Part shown: positions 33,780-44,760 of the stretch, piece by piece
Position numbering within the stretch: the first letter of the stretch is position 1
Layout: every line of letters begins with the position of its first letter
Source of the DNA: Shinisaurus crocodilurus
Lineage: Eukaryota > Chordata > Lepidosauria > Squamata > Shinisauridae
Length of the DNA: 64,000 bases
Assembly (NCBI GenBank): GCA_021292165.1
Contig: CM037876.1
Location: forward strand, 36,229,075 to 36,293,074
Reading direction: 5' to 3'
The notes under the pieces: model-generated
What the model was told of the DNA's origin: nothing
The model's input: only the letters and a program-made list of their open reading frames with translations
Database searches by the model: none
Position numbers and translations under genes: made by a program

Positions 33780-33912
33780 GGGCACAATCCTATGCATGTT
33801 TAGACAGAAAAAAGTTCTACAACTCCCAGCATTCCTCAGACAGTCATTCTGGCTGGGGAATGCTGGGATTTGTAGGACTTTTTTCTGTCTAAACATGCAT
33901 AGGATTGCACCC
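33780..33912. mobile_element. Fold-back element, 'gcatgtttagacagaaaaaag' family
   Basis: Left 'gggcacaatcctatgcatgt', right its inverse; about 45 bp of each arm pairs. TTAA at 33776-33779 and TAAA at 33913-33916. The GGG/CCC ends and a TTAA target would fit a piggyBac MITE, but only one side keeps TTAA. Confidence 0.75.
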
Positions 33913-33916
33913 TAAA

Positions 33917-35489
33917 TGAGTAACTAACAAATATATTACCTGTTAAAGTGCTACAAAGGAACTGGGGTGTTTTCCTTTAAAAAAAAAAAGGCAGGTGGTT
34001 ATTGCAGTACTATTATGTCTAATTCATCCTTTAGTTCTATAAAGAAATACTATTTTTGCAACTTCAATTTCAAACACTAAACATCACACTTAGTAAGCCC
34101 AACAGAATATATACGGCTTACATTCTACTCAAAAGTTTATTTTTTCAACCAAATGTCTCAATTCAGCTTATGGAAGTATCATAACATTGGGTGACAGCTA
34201 AAGGAATGACTTTTTTGGTGCAGAATGCAGCAAGGATTTGTTGCTTTCCAAAACTGAATTTGCCTCCCTTTAAATTCACCAAGGACAGTGCTAATGAGAC
34301 CATTACTTGAGGTTGTATATATATACAACGTTACCGAAGGAAAAGGAATATAAATCCCTTTCACAAGCCCAGTAACCAATTTCATCATACATTATAGTTT
34401 CCAAGCTTCAAATAGCTGTTGAAAGAAATCAACCAACTACACTGTGATGTTCATCAATGGCTTACAAAGAAATATATCATGTCTAAAAGCTTTTATCCCT
34501 GGACGTAAAGTTTTAAACAACAAATCAGTTTATGGCATACCACTGCAATTCTATACACCACTTGCTGCATACAACATGTGCAGATAACTGCTCTTGGGAT
34601 AAACTATTTTATAACATATTTTTTCTTTCTTTCAGGGGAATCTGTTCTAATCCTAAATAGGCAGGGACATCTCATGTCTTATCATTAAAAGGCTTGTGTG
34701 TGTTTGAGTATACTTAAAGTAGGATTTCCAATGGCATATCTATGGCAGAGGCTATTTATCTTATATCAGAACAGCATAAGCATCTGCAAACAACTGATAA
34801 GCTGGTCAGTTGTTGTTGTTGTTGTAAAAGATGTAATTATGAGTAAACATGCTTAGGATTGCACTGTAAAGACTCAAAGGCCAGTTCTAACAACTAAATG
34901 ATATGGCAATGCCTGATTAGATGATCCATAAGAACTTCGGGTTTGCAGAACAGCCATCTAATTGCTTCACTACTTGCCAAAATACTTATTTCTACACATT
35001 TCAATATCTTGCCAATCTTGGAAACAATGACATAGTGGGAAAAATCTGCACCTACATGTAAAGTGGAACAACGACCCAACAGCCTACCCACAGGCTTCAA
35101 ATCAAAATAGAATAAACTTAACTCATATGCTACCATGTCTATTGCTCTTTAAAACAGGCTCTACTACTTTGGACACTTACTTTTCAGACTGTTGCTCCTT
35201 CAAAATTAACCATTAACATTTTGCCTTGGCTCCTAGTACTGGTCCCCTCTTCAAATGGAAGTAACTTTAAGCCAGGACTGTCAAACATAGGGCCTGGAGG
35301 CCAAGACGAATACAGATATAGTGTGCTTAATGGAAACCTGGTGGAATTGAGAGAATTAGTGGGATACAACTTTATGGAAAGGAGGTTGTGTTGCAGGTGG
35401 TGTACCTATGTGTGTCAAAAGACAGCATAGAGTCCAATAAACTAAAAACCATTACAAACAGACCTCTCCACAGATTCACTCAAAAGGTA
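33917..35489. other. Unassigned intron sequence
   Basis: Short (TTG)n at about 34809-34825; nothing else recognised. Confidence 0.4.
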
Positions 35490-35689
35490 ATTTAGAAGTG
35501 GGGATATACTATTTTTCCCTCCCTGACCAAAATGTTGTGGATGCTCTTGAGATGGAGAAAGAAATCAGGGAATCATCCAAAGGAGAAAGTGTAATAATGG
35601 GTGACTTCAATTCCCCTCACATAGATTGGCTAAATACATGCTTATATTAGAACAAAGAGATAAAAATTTCTGGATATTCGGCCAGCCCC

Positions 35690-36132
35690 GTCCAATGTGG
35701 GTGCCTATAACCCTCCAAATTCGGAGGACTATGGGCATCCGATAGAAGGCAAGAGGAGCGCAGCCGCTAGGATTGCCACCATGATCCCCTTGCCCTCCAA
35801 AATATTTCAACAGCTGATTTCGACCATCTAAATGTTTCTCCCCTCCTCATGAGGAGGAGAGGCTGAGGCACTGCCTGGATTCCTCAGAGGATGGCGGGGC
35901 CTTGCTCCTCCCCTCTCTGCCCCTGGGAATGCTCCCCCTGCCAGTACCGAAGACAGTGTTCTGTCTTTGGGTCCTAGCTAGTGTGGAAAGAACTGTGACA
36001 GTGGGGGGGGGGCGCTCCACAGGCAGAGTCGCCACTGTGACCTCAGAAGGGATTTCCGAGGTTGCAGTGGCGACTCCGACCTATCCTATACTCCCCCAGA
36101 CAAGGTCGGAGGGCCATAGGATTGCACCCTAA
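35690..36132 (+). mobile_element. Family X DNA transposon (copy 4)
   Basis: 'aaccctccaaattcggagg', 'gatttcgaccatctaaatg', 'ctgtgacctcagaagggatt' and the terminus 'ggccataggattgcaccct'. Sits inside the LINE. Confidence 0.7.
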
Positions 36133-36871
36133 ATGACTGTGCCTTAAAATAGCTGGTCACGGAAACAACCAGATGGGGAAGTGATCCTGGATTTAAGCCT
36201 AAATGGCTCTCAGGACAAGTACTGAACTGACTGGGAACAGTGACCACAATGTTATCAAATTCAACATATATGTAATTGGACAACTCTCAAGAAAGTCCAG
36301 CCCGTTCACATTTGACTTTAATAGAAGGAAATTTCTAAAAAATGAGAGGAAAAGGAAGTAGAGAGTGAGAGTATTTAAAACCACAGTAATAGAAACTCAG
36401 CTAGAATGTTTACTACAGATTAGGAAATTAACATCTAGTCCAAGAAGCTGCCAGCGTGGTTAATAAGCAAAGTCAAGGAAACTATAAAAGGCAGGCAGTA
36501 AGGCTTCCTTCAGAAAATAGAAGTCTTTGCACTAATGAGAACAAAATGTAACAAAAACTGGTAAAACAAATTTAAGTAGAGAATAAGGCAAGCAAAAAGA
36601 ACATTTGAGGAATGTATTCCTAAAAACATTCAGACCAACAGTAAAAATGTAAATACATCAGAAGCAGGAAGCTAGCCAGGGAGGCAGTTGAGTAGCAGAG
36701 GAGTGAAAGGTATGCTAAAGAAGGATTGGGAAATTGCAGGAAAGGCTGAATTCATTATTTGTGTCTGTCTTTGCTATGGAAGATGTAGGACAGATACCAG
36801 TGCCTGAACCACTTTTTGCAGGGAGGAAGTCTGAAGGACTGACTGAGGTGACAAGAGATGACATTCTAGGG

Positions 36872-37007
36872 CAGGGCTCTCCAACCTTGGGTCCCCAGAT
36901 GTTGCTGGCCCACAGCTCCCAGCATACCCATCCAGCATGGCTAATGGCAAGGGATTCTGGGAGCTGTAGTCCAGCAACATCTGGGGACCCAAGGTTGGAG
37001 AGCCCTG
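36872..37007. mobile_element. Fold-back non-autonomous hAT (Charlie-like)
   Basis: CAGGGCTCTCCAACCTTGGG and inverse. Flanks TTCTAGGG (36864-36871) and TTCTAGGA (37008-37015), one mismatch. Splits the LINE, so it is younger. Confidence 0.9.
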
Positions 37008-37489
37008 TTCTAGGACTTACTGACACATTAAAAACTTACAGACTACCAGATCTAGATGGCATCCAGCTGAGAGCTTTAAGAACTCTCAGCTGGATGCTGT
37101 CTAGATTTGGTGATCTGTAAATTCTTTAAGAACTCAAATGTGTAATTGTTGATCTTCTAACAAAAATTCGCGATTTGTTCATAAAACCAGCCTGCATACC
37201 AGATGATAGAAATTTATAAAATTATGTATGCTGTGAGAAATAGATAGAGATCCCCCCTGCTCTTGTAATACTAAATCATCCAATGAAACTGGCAAGAGAT
37301 ACAAGACAGACAAAAGAAAATACTTCTTCACACAATGAGAAACTCATGGAATTCACTTCTACAGCTGTGGTGATGACCACTAGCTTAGATGGCTTTAAAG
37401 GGGGATTAGATTTGAAAGCAGGGATGGGAAACTATTGGCCCACAGTGCCTTTGGATCTGGCCTCCTGCTACAGCTTCACTGGTTAATGG

Positions 37490-38475
37490 CACAATTCAAA
37501 GTGCTGCGGTTATGACATATAAAGCTCTACATGACTTGGGACCAGGCTATTTGAAAGACTGTATTCTCCTATATGGCTCTTCTCTCTGACCTACTTCACA
37601 CATAACACTAACCCATGGTTTGCTGCATCTGTAGCTTGGTAAAACAACCCATGAACAACCCACGGTTCTGGGTCCACATGCAATGACAACACATGCTTTA
37701 AACAACCCAGAGTTCACAACCCCACATCAAACCATGGGTTCTCTTTCTGGGTTGATTATGGTTAACAAACCATGGTTTGTTTGTGCAGCTGTGTTAGCAC
37801 ATCATGACAACGCAGAATTCAGCAACCCATACCATGGCCTGGTTCACAAGTAATGCTAACCTATGGTTAATTTAAAAGATGGTTTGTTGCCCTACCCAAG
37901 GTTTGTCTGGCAGACAATTGAAACTATGGTTTGTTTTCTCAGTCCCTGAGTTGTTTGTTTCCCTCCTCCTTTGCCTGTTCCCTCCCTGTATCCCAAGTGC
38001 CTTTGCAGCACTGAAGTACTGGCATGTAAATAGGCTGGGTTTGTGGGGGTTTTTACTGCTCTTGCCTGCTGCTTCTGTAGCCTTGCAAAACAACCCATAA
38101 ACAACACATGATTCTGGGTTCACATGCAATGACCACCCATGGTTTAAACAATAAAAAGATTTTTAAAAGAAAAAAGTAAACAACCCACAGTTCACAACCC
38201 AACGACAATCCATGGGTTCTCTCCATGGGTTGTTCATCATTAACAACCCATAGTTAAGCAACTTTCCTGGTTTGCATGTAATGACAACCCACGATTCAAG
38301 AAACTATGGTTAATTAAACCATGGTTTGTTGTTACGTGCAAACTAGTTCCATGTATTAGCATTATGTGCAAACCCAGCCAATATCTTGCCACCATCTAAA
38401 CCACATTTGGTGGGAACATAAAAGAGCAGAGCTCTTATGTATATCAGGCCCATTAAGGTTCCCAAAGTAGCCTGT
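37490..38475 (+). pseudogene. L2 C-terminal fragment split by an AACCATGG element
   Basis: 37490-37580 codes 'MTYKALHDLGPGYLKD', an L2 C-terminal motif. The L2 sequence resumes at about 38375 ('HHLNHIWWEHKRAELL', then 'PVELPYT'). The ~780 bp between them is a different element. Confidence 0.6.
37590..38370. mobile_element. AACCATGG-rich MITE-like element
   Basis: Ends 'cataacactaacccatggtttg' and 'accatggtttgttgttacgtgc' are roughly inverted. The interior has two ~250-bp diverged direct copies with 'cttg(c/t)aaaacaacccat', 'ttctgggt(c/t)cacatgcaatga' and 'cacaacccc/aacaacccac'. No ORF of note. Confidence 0.6.
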
Positions 38476-38980
38476 GGAACTCCCTTACACACACACCATA
38501 CACATTATTTTTAGGACTAGGAAGCCAACACTTTTAGAAGGGCTGATTCAGCAATGGCAAATACTGCATTCCTCAGCATTCCACTATTCCCTTCCACTAC
38601 TCCCTTTAAATTAGCACTGCAGGTTCAAGGCATATGAAGAGTGGGGAAGAATGCATTACACTGCACTGGAGTGACATGAAGTGTGCAGTTTGTCAGAGGC
38701 CTGTATTTGCAACCAAGGGGAAAGGGTGTGGAATATGGGGCAGCTATAGACTTGGATAGCAGAGATGTTTACATTGGCAGGACTGGAGGACACTCATGGC
38801 ATTTGGCAAGAAGGCTTTAGATGCTAGAAGCTGCAGGAGATAGTCAGGCCTACCTACAGGGGGGAGATGGTGATTGGTGGTAATAGTGGAGTTAGTGACA
38901 AGTCTCCTGTAAACCACTGGTGGGGCTTAAGCCATCATTTTGGATCACTGCCTTAATGTACAACCTAGGTATGAAGCTAT
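38476..38980. other. Unassigned intron sequence
   Basis: Nothing recognised. Confidence 0.4.
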
Positions 38981-39031
38981 AGATTTCATAGATCATAGAG
39001 TTGGAAGGGGCCTACAAGGCCATCGAGTCCA
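38981..39031 (-). mobile_element. CR1-type 3' tail, truncated
   Basis: 'agatttcatagatcatagag' plus 'ttggaaggggcctacaaggc' plus 'catcgagtcc': only the CR1/5S-SINE tail, so the parent may be either. Confidence 0.75.
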
Positions 39032-39904
39032 TGCTGTTAACCATGCTGTTCAATCCAAATTTTGGGTCCTCTATCAAGTCCAGTTAAATATGTTCCTTAT
39101 CAGCAAACAAGAATTTAAGGAGCTAGAGGCATTCAGTGTGCAGGAATACATACAAACAATGTGAATGTTTATAAGATGGGGGCTTACATGATGGGGAGTT
39201 AAAATGTATAACCTTACTAAATACACAGAAAACAATGTTTTAATAAAAGTCTTGGACTTTCTTCGGTCATTTCTGCTGCCTGTAATCTCACCTAGTTAAT
39301 GTACTGTACGTAACACTGTCTGAAGAGCTAGTGTTTTATGAATAGGGAGTTATCTACCCAAAATGACTAAAACATGTACATTGTCAGCTGTATGTCACAG
39401 GTTCAGCTGGATGCTGGTAATACGTAGCAGTTGGACATTTCATGCTAGAGACCAGTTGAACTCTGTGCACTTCAGTGGAATGTAAGCTGCCTAATGGGGT
39501 GTGGGATTGCAGCCCAGGATACTAGCAACTGTGCCGATATTACTGTATTAGCTGCTTTGTAAATGGAAGGAGATTCTGATCTTGATCCAACTAGAAGGGA
39601 GTGTGGTTTAGAAGTTACTGGCATGTATTGGTAGAACTCATATTCACGCTCCTGCTCTTCTGTTTTCCAGATCAAAGGATATTATTCAAGACCATGCTTA
39701 TGTTCTCACTTAATGATTACAGTAAAAGTTAACTAGATTACAGTAAAAGTTAAAATATTACAGTAAAAGTTTAAAATGTAGGCTATTTTTAGATATTTCC
39801 CCCCAAATTTTAACTAGAATTCTAATTCTAACTCTAAAAATGAGTTTGCATTTATGTTGCTGACATGCATTGTGCATATGGGCTAGCTCATATATGCCAT
39901 GTAA
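39032..39904. repeat. Unassigned sequence with an unnamed repeat shared with 46.2 kb
   Basis: 39511-39626 matches 46211-46320 in the same orientation ('actagcaactgtgc', 'gatcttgatccaactagaa', 'ggtttagaag'). 39700-39775 has 'attacagtaaaagtta' three times in tandem. Confidence 0.65.
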
Positions 39905-40345
39905 TAGTTGTTTATTTAATATATTTCTACCCCACCTTTTAAAACAAGCCCTCACAAGACAGTTCATGATAAAAATGTTAAAACAAAACAACTGAACACA
40001 AGAAAAGCAACAACAGAGTAAAAACATATTTAGGGACCAGCAATAAGATAAATAAAAAGATTGGTGGAATTTAAAAAAAGTCCTTGGGGACTGCTTAAAG
40101 GCTACAACAGAGGGGGCCAAGCAGAGTTATCGGGGCAGGGAAGTGTGGAGCCACCACTGAGAAGGCCCTATCTATCAACCTAATCAACCTTAGTGGCAGG
40201 CCTGACAGCAGGGCCTCTAAGGTTGATCTACAGGCCACGGCCAGTTCAAGTGGTTGTAGGTGGTAGTTCAAATTCTGCGCCCTCTTCAGCCGCGCGCCCA
40301 TACTGGCCCAGCAGGTTACACGGTATGACTCCCTGAGGCCGTATA
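39905..40345 (-). pseudogene. L2 LINE ORF2 C-terminus and 3' end
   Basis: Minus strand: 'LEALLSGLPLRLIRLIDRAF' then 'SVVAPHFPAP', followed by a 3' region ending 'ggtggggtagaaatatatta'. Truncated at 40345 by the DIRS terminal repeat. Confidence 0.65.
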
Positions 40346-40536
40346 CTATCACGGTCTCGAGGAACTGAGGGATCGGGCGGGAGCCACGCCTAGGGACACG
40401 TGCAAAGGGGAGGGGCTCCCGCCTGATTTTCACGTACTCAGCTATAGAATCTTCCGAATTAACTCCGCCCAGGCGCAGAGAGCCCATATGTGTGTGAATA
40501 CACAGATGACCACTCGAAGAACCACAGTTACAGGTA
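40346..40536 (-). mobile_element. Solo DIRS-type terminal repeat
   Basis: Minus strand 'ggttacttacc/gtaactgtggttctt'-like start (GTAACTGTGGTTCTTCGAG), 'cacatatgggctctctgcgc', then 'ggcgtggctcccgcccgatc'. About 90% like 44190-44362 and in the same orientation. No internal genes attached; ~360 bp of unrelated DNA separate it from the element at 40.9 kb. Confidence 0.75.
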
Positions 40537-40826
40537 AGCAACCTGTTCTTTTACATTGAAAAAGCAAGCTGTTTACAATCTTTGTTATTTTAGAACCAAA
40601 CTCTCTGGGCTTACTCCAATGTCTAATGGATTTTCTCTCTTGTTTGCACTTATATACCAATCAAAAGAGGAAAGAAGGAAATTTAAATAGAAGGACTGTT
40701 TTGTGAACCCTGAAGCAGTTTGGCACATGGCAAACAAACACTTCCCTTTTGCATTATCTGTAACTCAAGCATCCTATCCATCAAATCTATGGTCTGTTTA
40801 GATTTGTTTGTATATATTACCTAGGT
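40537..40826. other. Unassigned spacer between two DIRS-related segments
   Basis: AT-rich, no DIRS similarity. Confidence 0.45.
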
Positions 40827-40880
40827 CAGCCTTCCCCAACCTGGTTATCTTCCAGATGTGTTGGACTACAACTCCCACTG
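40827..40880. mobile_element. Half of a fold-back hAT
   Basis: CAGCCTTCCCCAACCTGG through 'ggactacaactcccact', then cut off before the DIRS segment. Confidence 0.8.
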
Positions 40881-41005
40881 AAATAGCAATTTATTTTTCT
40901 AAGTTTGGGTGCTCATAATAAGAGTGTGTTTTGTGTGTCCACCAGCGAACAGAGTGCCGCACCCTGTGTGTGTGGGGGTGGAGGGCAGTGTTCGAGCTCT
41001 GTGAT

Positions 41006-42319
41006 TCAGGGTCGAAGGCGGCGAGAAACCACGACTGTAGGGTTCGCTATACGAAGGCGCACCAGCGGCACGACTGAGATTGTTGATGTCATTAGTCCCA
41101 AGAGACGTTGTACCGATTTCGCCGTAGATATGGCGTTGTTGGCTACCTTTGACGCCAAGGTAAGTATGGGTGTTATGCATCTCTTGGGGAGGAAGGCCCG
41201 GCTGGCATCGGCGTCTAGGAGGGCTCCGATAAACTCGATGTTTTTTGTCGGTTGCAGGACGGACTTCGCCTTGTTGATGCAGAGACCGAGGCTGTGGAGT
41301 ACGGCCAGCGTTGTCTGTATCGCCAAGGTAAGTGACTCCTGGGATGGTGCTACGAGCAGCCAGTCATCCAGGTATGGGTAGATCCGGACACCCAATGTGC
41401 GCAGGTGGGTGCACACTGGTGCCATGCACTTTGTGAAAACTCGTGGGGCCGTGCATAGGCCGAACGGGAGGACTGTGAACTCGTAGGCCGTGGTGTCCAA
41501 CATGAAACGAAGGTACTGTCTGCTGTCCCGGTGGATCGTGACGTGGAAGTACGCATCCTGTAGATCTATTGACGCGAACCAGTCGGCTCTGCGGAGAAGG
41601 GGCAAAACCGACTGAAGTGCGACCATTCTGAATTTCCATGGCGTGATGGAATTCACGTCTCGGATGTCTAGTATCGGTCAAAGTCCGCCACCTCTCTTCT
41701 GTACTGTGAAGTATCTCGAGTACAGTCCGGCGTTCTGTCTGTCGGGTGGGACTCGACGGACGGCGCCCTTGGCGAATAGTGCCTGCACTTCCTGAGTTAG
41801 AGGTGGTGTGGCTCTGGTAGTGCGGATGCCGGAGAAGGGAGGCGGGAAGTCGAATTCGATTCGATACCCCTGTTGGACAATTTGGAGGACCCAGCGGTCC
41901 GTGGTGATGCTGTTCCACGACACGAAGAAGCGCGACAAGCGGTCAGCAAAGAAGATCGGTGCCAGGTTGGGTGTGCCGGCTCGGGGACTGGGAGCGTCAA
42001 ACACGCCGGCGGCCGAAGTCCCCTCCTTTACGGGAGCCCCGGAACCGAGGTTGGGTATTTGAGCGCCTCGGCACTGAGGGCTGTCGCTCACGAGGACGAC
42101 CATCATTCGACCTGGCTGGGTATGCCTGGAATTGCGACGATGGGGGCTGAAAACGGGGCCAGCGGCGTTGGTAATATTGTTTGGGTGTGGGAGGATTGAG
42201 GCCCATCTTTTTGGCGTTGGCTCTAGCCTTTTGGACTGCATCGAGAGAGTCGTCTGTAGATGAGTGGAAAAGGCCCTTACCGTCAAAGGGGAGGTTCTCG
42301 ATTTTTGTTCTGGCTTCAT
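41006..42319 (-). pseudogene. DIRS reverse transcriptase, one in-frame stop
   Basis: The 5' part (42319-41678) leads through a Gly/Arg linker to 'LSRFFVSWNSITTDRWVLQI', the typical DIRS entry to RT. After a single TGA at 41680-41678 the same frame continues to 41006. Catalytic blocks are present: FASIDLQDAYFHV (about residue 27 of the second segment), LPFGLCTAPRVF, and the YLDD box (residues 95-98), then 'FIGALLDAD'. RT palm and fingers look complete; RNase H and later domains are absent. The frame overlaps gag at 42.0-42.3 kb. TGA arising from a CpG transition is an inference. Confidence 0.85.
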
Positions 42320-44067
42320 GGGTCAGAGAGGTGGAGCGGAGCCATGCATGTCGTCGAAGGGCTATAGCTGCCGCCATAGACTTGCTGTGGCAGTTGGCCT
42401 GGTGACGGGCTGCATTCAGCTGGAGGCGGGTGATGCTGGTGGCCTCGGGCTGGAAGATTCTGGCGAACTCCCGTTGTTGTTCTGGGAGGTGCCTGCAAAT
42501 GGTCCCGATTTTGTCCCATAGGAACAGCTGATAGCCTGGCCATGGTGGCCTGGTATCCGTCCACGCGGATGCCGAGGGAGCTAGATGCGTAGACCCTGCG
42601 GCCGAAGGCGTTGAGTTTTTTACCTTCTTTGTCAGGTGGAGTAGAGTGGCTCCTCCCTGAGGTGGACAATGAGGACTCTACTATAATAGAGTTCGGGGCA
42701 GGGTGCGTGAACAGGAACTTGGCATCGTCCTCTCTCACTTTGTACATGGAGTCTAACCTCCTAGCCGTAGCTGGGGTGGACGCCGGCACTTTCCAGTTAC
42801 CCTTCACGGTGCCCATCAGTGTGAGTGGGAATGGGATGGCTGTTGGGTTGGCATCGGTGTCCGTGATCATGTCGTAGATCGGATCGCGCTCAGTCCTCTC
42901 AGGAAGTTGTACCTCTATGCCAAGTGTGCGTGCCATCTTGCGGATATGCTCGGTAAAGCAGCCAATGTCCTCTGACGGTGGGACGGTATCCCGCATGGGT
43001 GCCCTCGTATCAGACGATGTGGAGTCGTCGGATGCCGACATGGCTGAGTCTGAGTCATACTCGTAATCCTGAGGTGGAGAACGGTGTCGCCGTGTGGTTA
43101 GCCTCGAGCGTGACAGCGGATCTTGTCTGGTGTCTCTAGGTCTATGCCCAAGAGAAGCTCCCCTTGGTGGAACCGGGGGCGGAGACGGAGAGGCTGTTCT
43201 CTGTCTGGTGTAATGGCTATATCTGCGGTCAGTCAGGGGAAAATCTACCCTGTAGTAGAGGTCCGGTTCTTCGAGATACATCGTGTAGTGTGATCGCTCG
43301 GACACGACCGAGCCGGCTGATCGTTCTCTCTGAAAGGGGGAGTTAGATCTGTAGCCCTGTTCTGCTGCCTGAGCAATGGCAGGGTCCGCCGCAGGTCGTG
43401 GGCTCGACACAATAGTCCCGAGGTGTCCGGCGTCCTCGAGGGGGGGGGCGGGCCTGCAGGGACTGTCTGGTATGTGGAGAATCGACAATCTCCCCTTCGG
43501 ACATCGATGCCAATGCGGCCATCGGGCTCGTGGCCGGTCTCGGTGTTGGGGAGCGAGAACGCGGCCTAGTGCTCTTGGTGTCGATGGGTCGAGGCCGGGG
43601 TTGCGGGCTTGACTGACTTCGTTGTTCGGCATCGATAGGTCTAATGTCGATAGGAGCGTTTGCCGGCGAGGTGTGGCGTCGTTTTGATTCTTTGGACTTT
43701 TTTGAGTCCTTATGTTTGCGTTTATGGGCGCTCTTCTCTTTGTGGGTTTTAGGAGGAGATGAAGAGGCCTCTAAGGACTTGCCTGGAGTCGACGGACATG
43801 CCGTGACTGTATGCGAAGGAGGTGTCCTCGGCCGAGGAGACGCTGCCTTTTGCTGCTGCGGTTCTGAGGCAGCCATTTGTGCCAGAGTCCGGCTTTAAGC
43901 TTGTCGGCTCTATGTTTGCAGGCCTGGCGGGTAAATGCCTGACAATGGTGGCATGTCTCGACCAGGTGGCCCTCGCCTAGGCAAAATAGGCAGAGGGAGT
44001 GGCCATCCGCCAGAGGGAGTTTTGCTCCACACTTTACGCATTTTCTGAATGGGGCGCATGGCTCCAT
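42000..44067 (-). pseudogene. DIRS gag, frameshifted
   Basis: Starts at ATG 44067: MEPCAPFRKCVKCGAKLPLA, then CLFCLGEGH and CHHCQAF, giving a Cys/His knuckle-like N-terminus. It moves to another frame near 43880 (Lys/Ser/Pro-rich, 'HKRKHKDSKKSKESKRR'), again near the G-run at 43441-43448, and again near 42520, ending in 'QPRFRGSRKGGDFGRR'. The middle segment (43330-42530) carries 'YEYDSDSAMSASDDS' and 'IRKMARTLGIEVQLPE'. Three frame changes make it a pseudogene, though sequencing error at the G-run is possible. Confidence 0.75.
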
Positions 44068-44189
44068 AATTAGCGCTAATCTCCTTCTTTCACTTCTTCT
44101 TCTTTTTTTTTTTAACTTTCCTTTGTCGCTGAAAAGTGATGACTCAGCTTCTTTGAAGAGAGCGTCTTCCTAACGACTGTCCGTGAGAG

Positions 44190-44362
44190 CGGTCGAAGAG
44201 GAACTGAGGGATCGGCCGGGAGCCACGCCTAGGGACACATGCAAAGGGGAGGGGCTCCCGCCCGATTTTCACGTACTCAGCTTTAGAATCTTCCGAATGA
44301 ACTCCGCGCAGGCGCAGAGAGCCCATATGTGTGTGATGCACAGAGACCACGAAGAAGAACAC
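44190..44362 (-). repeat. 5' terminal repeat of the DIRS-type element
   Basis: Contains 'cacatatgggctctctgcgc', 'gagtacgtgaaaatcgggcg', 'ctaggcgtggctcccggcc'; upstream of gag on the minus strand. Direct (not inverted) match to 40346-40536. Confidence 0.75.
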
Positions 44363-44609
44363 TTTATTCTCCTTTTACTACTCCCAAAAGGATTGAGCAT
44401 ATTTCATATATGTAAGGTTCATGTTCTTGGTATCAGGTTGTCAGTTCAATCAAATAATTTATAGCAGACAACACCGAGGAACCATATTTTGGCAATATCT
44501 TGCTGGCCACGTGTCTTTTGGAAGCTTAGAGATCATTCTAGGGAAGCTTGAGGATTTTGATCTTTGCCAATTCCTGTGCAAAGTAAGCTGATCCACACCT
44601 CTCGGGCAG
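44363..44609. other. Unassigned sequence
   Basis: Nothing recognised. Confidence 0.4.
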
Positions 44610-44760
44610 GGCTGGCCAAAGACATTTTGCTGCCTGAGGCACAGCACCAAATGGCACCCGACCCCCTTCCAGTGTAAGAAATGTTAAGGTGCATAATCCC
44701 CTGAACATGCAGAGGCTTGGTTTTAAAGGGACATTTTATTTTAGAGCATTCGCCACCATG
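44610..44760 (+). mobile_element. hAT 5' end fragment
   Basis: CAGGGCTGGCCAAAGACATT then 'tgctgcctgaggcacagcac' and 'aaatggcaccc', the start of a common vertebrate hAT type. No matching right end found. Confidence 0.5.

Larger units (their letters stand above)
35490..37435 (+). pseudogene. CR1/L3-type LINE remnant split by two later insertions
   Basis: 35560-35640 reads like an AP-endonuclease 'VIMGDFNSPHIDWLN' motif. 36215-36560 continues with 'SDHNVIKFNI' and 'FTFDFNRRKFLKNERK'. 36700-36870 and 37016-37110 lead to the RT. 37215-37435 is the 3' part ('aatacttcttcacacaatg', 'gatggctttaaagggggatt'). Many stops. Broken by family X at 35690 and by a hAT at 36872. Confidence 0.7.
40900..44362 (-). 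mobile_element. DIRS-type tyrosine-recombinase retrotransposon, 3'-truncated
   Basis: Minus-strand order: terminal repeat (44362-44190), gag with Cys-rich motif (from 44067), gag body, then a DIRS-class RT (to 41006). Sequence stops at about 40900, before the RNase H, methyltransferase and tyrosine recombinase that DIRS pol normally carries, so it cannot move itself. GC and CpG content are far above the flanks. Decay: at least three frame changes in gag and a stop in RT. Confidence 0.85.

Noticed and set aside
37590..38370. CRISPR-like array of AACCATGG units
   Set aside because: Irregular spacing, diverged units, vertebrate context; best explained as a MITE-like element.
41350..42521. Plus-strand ORFs over the DIRS region
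   Set aside because: Antisense shadows of the gag/RT frames.
42316..44067. Host gene coding a Ser/Arg-rich nuclear protein
   Set aside because: The 438-codon frame sits between a DIRS-type terminal repeat and a DIRS RT, in gag position, with a Cys/His N-terminus and frameshifts.
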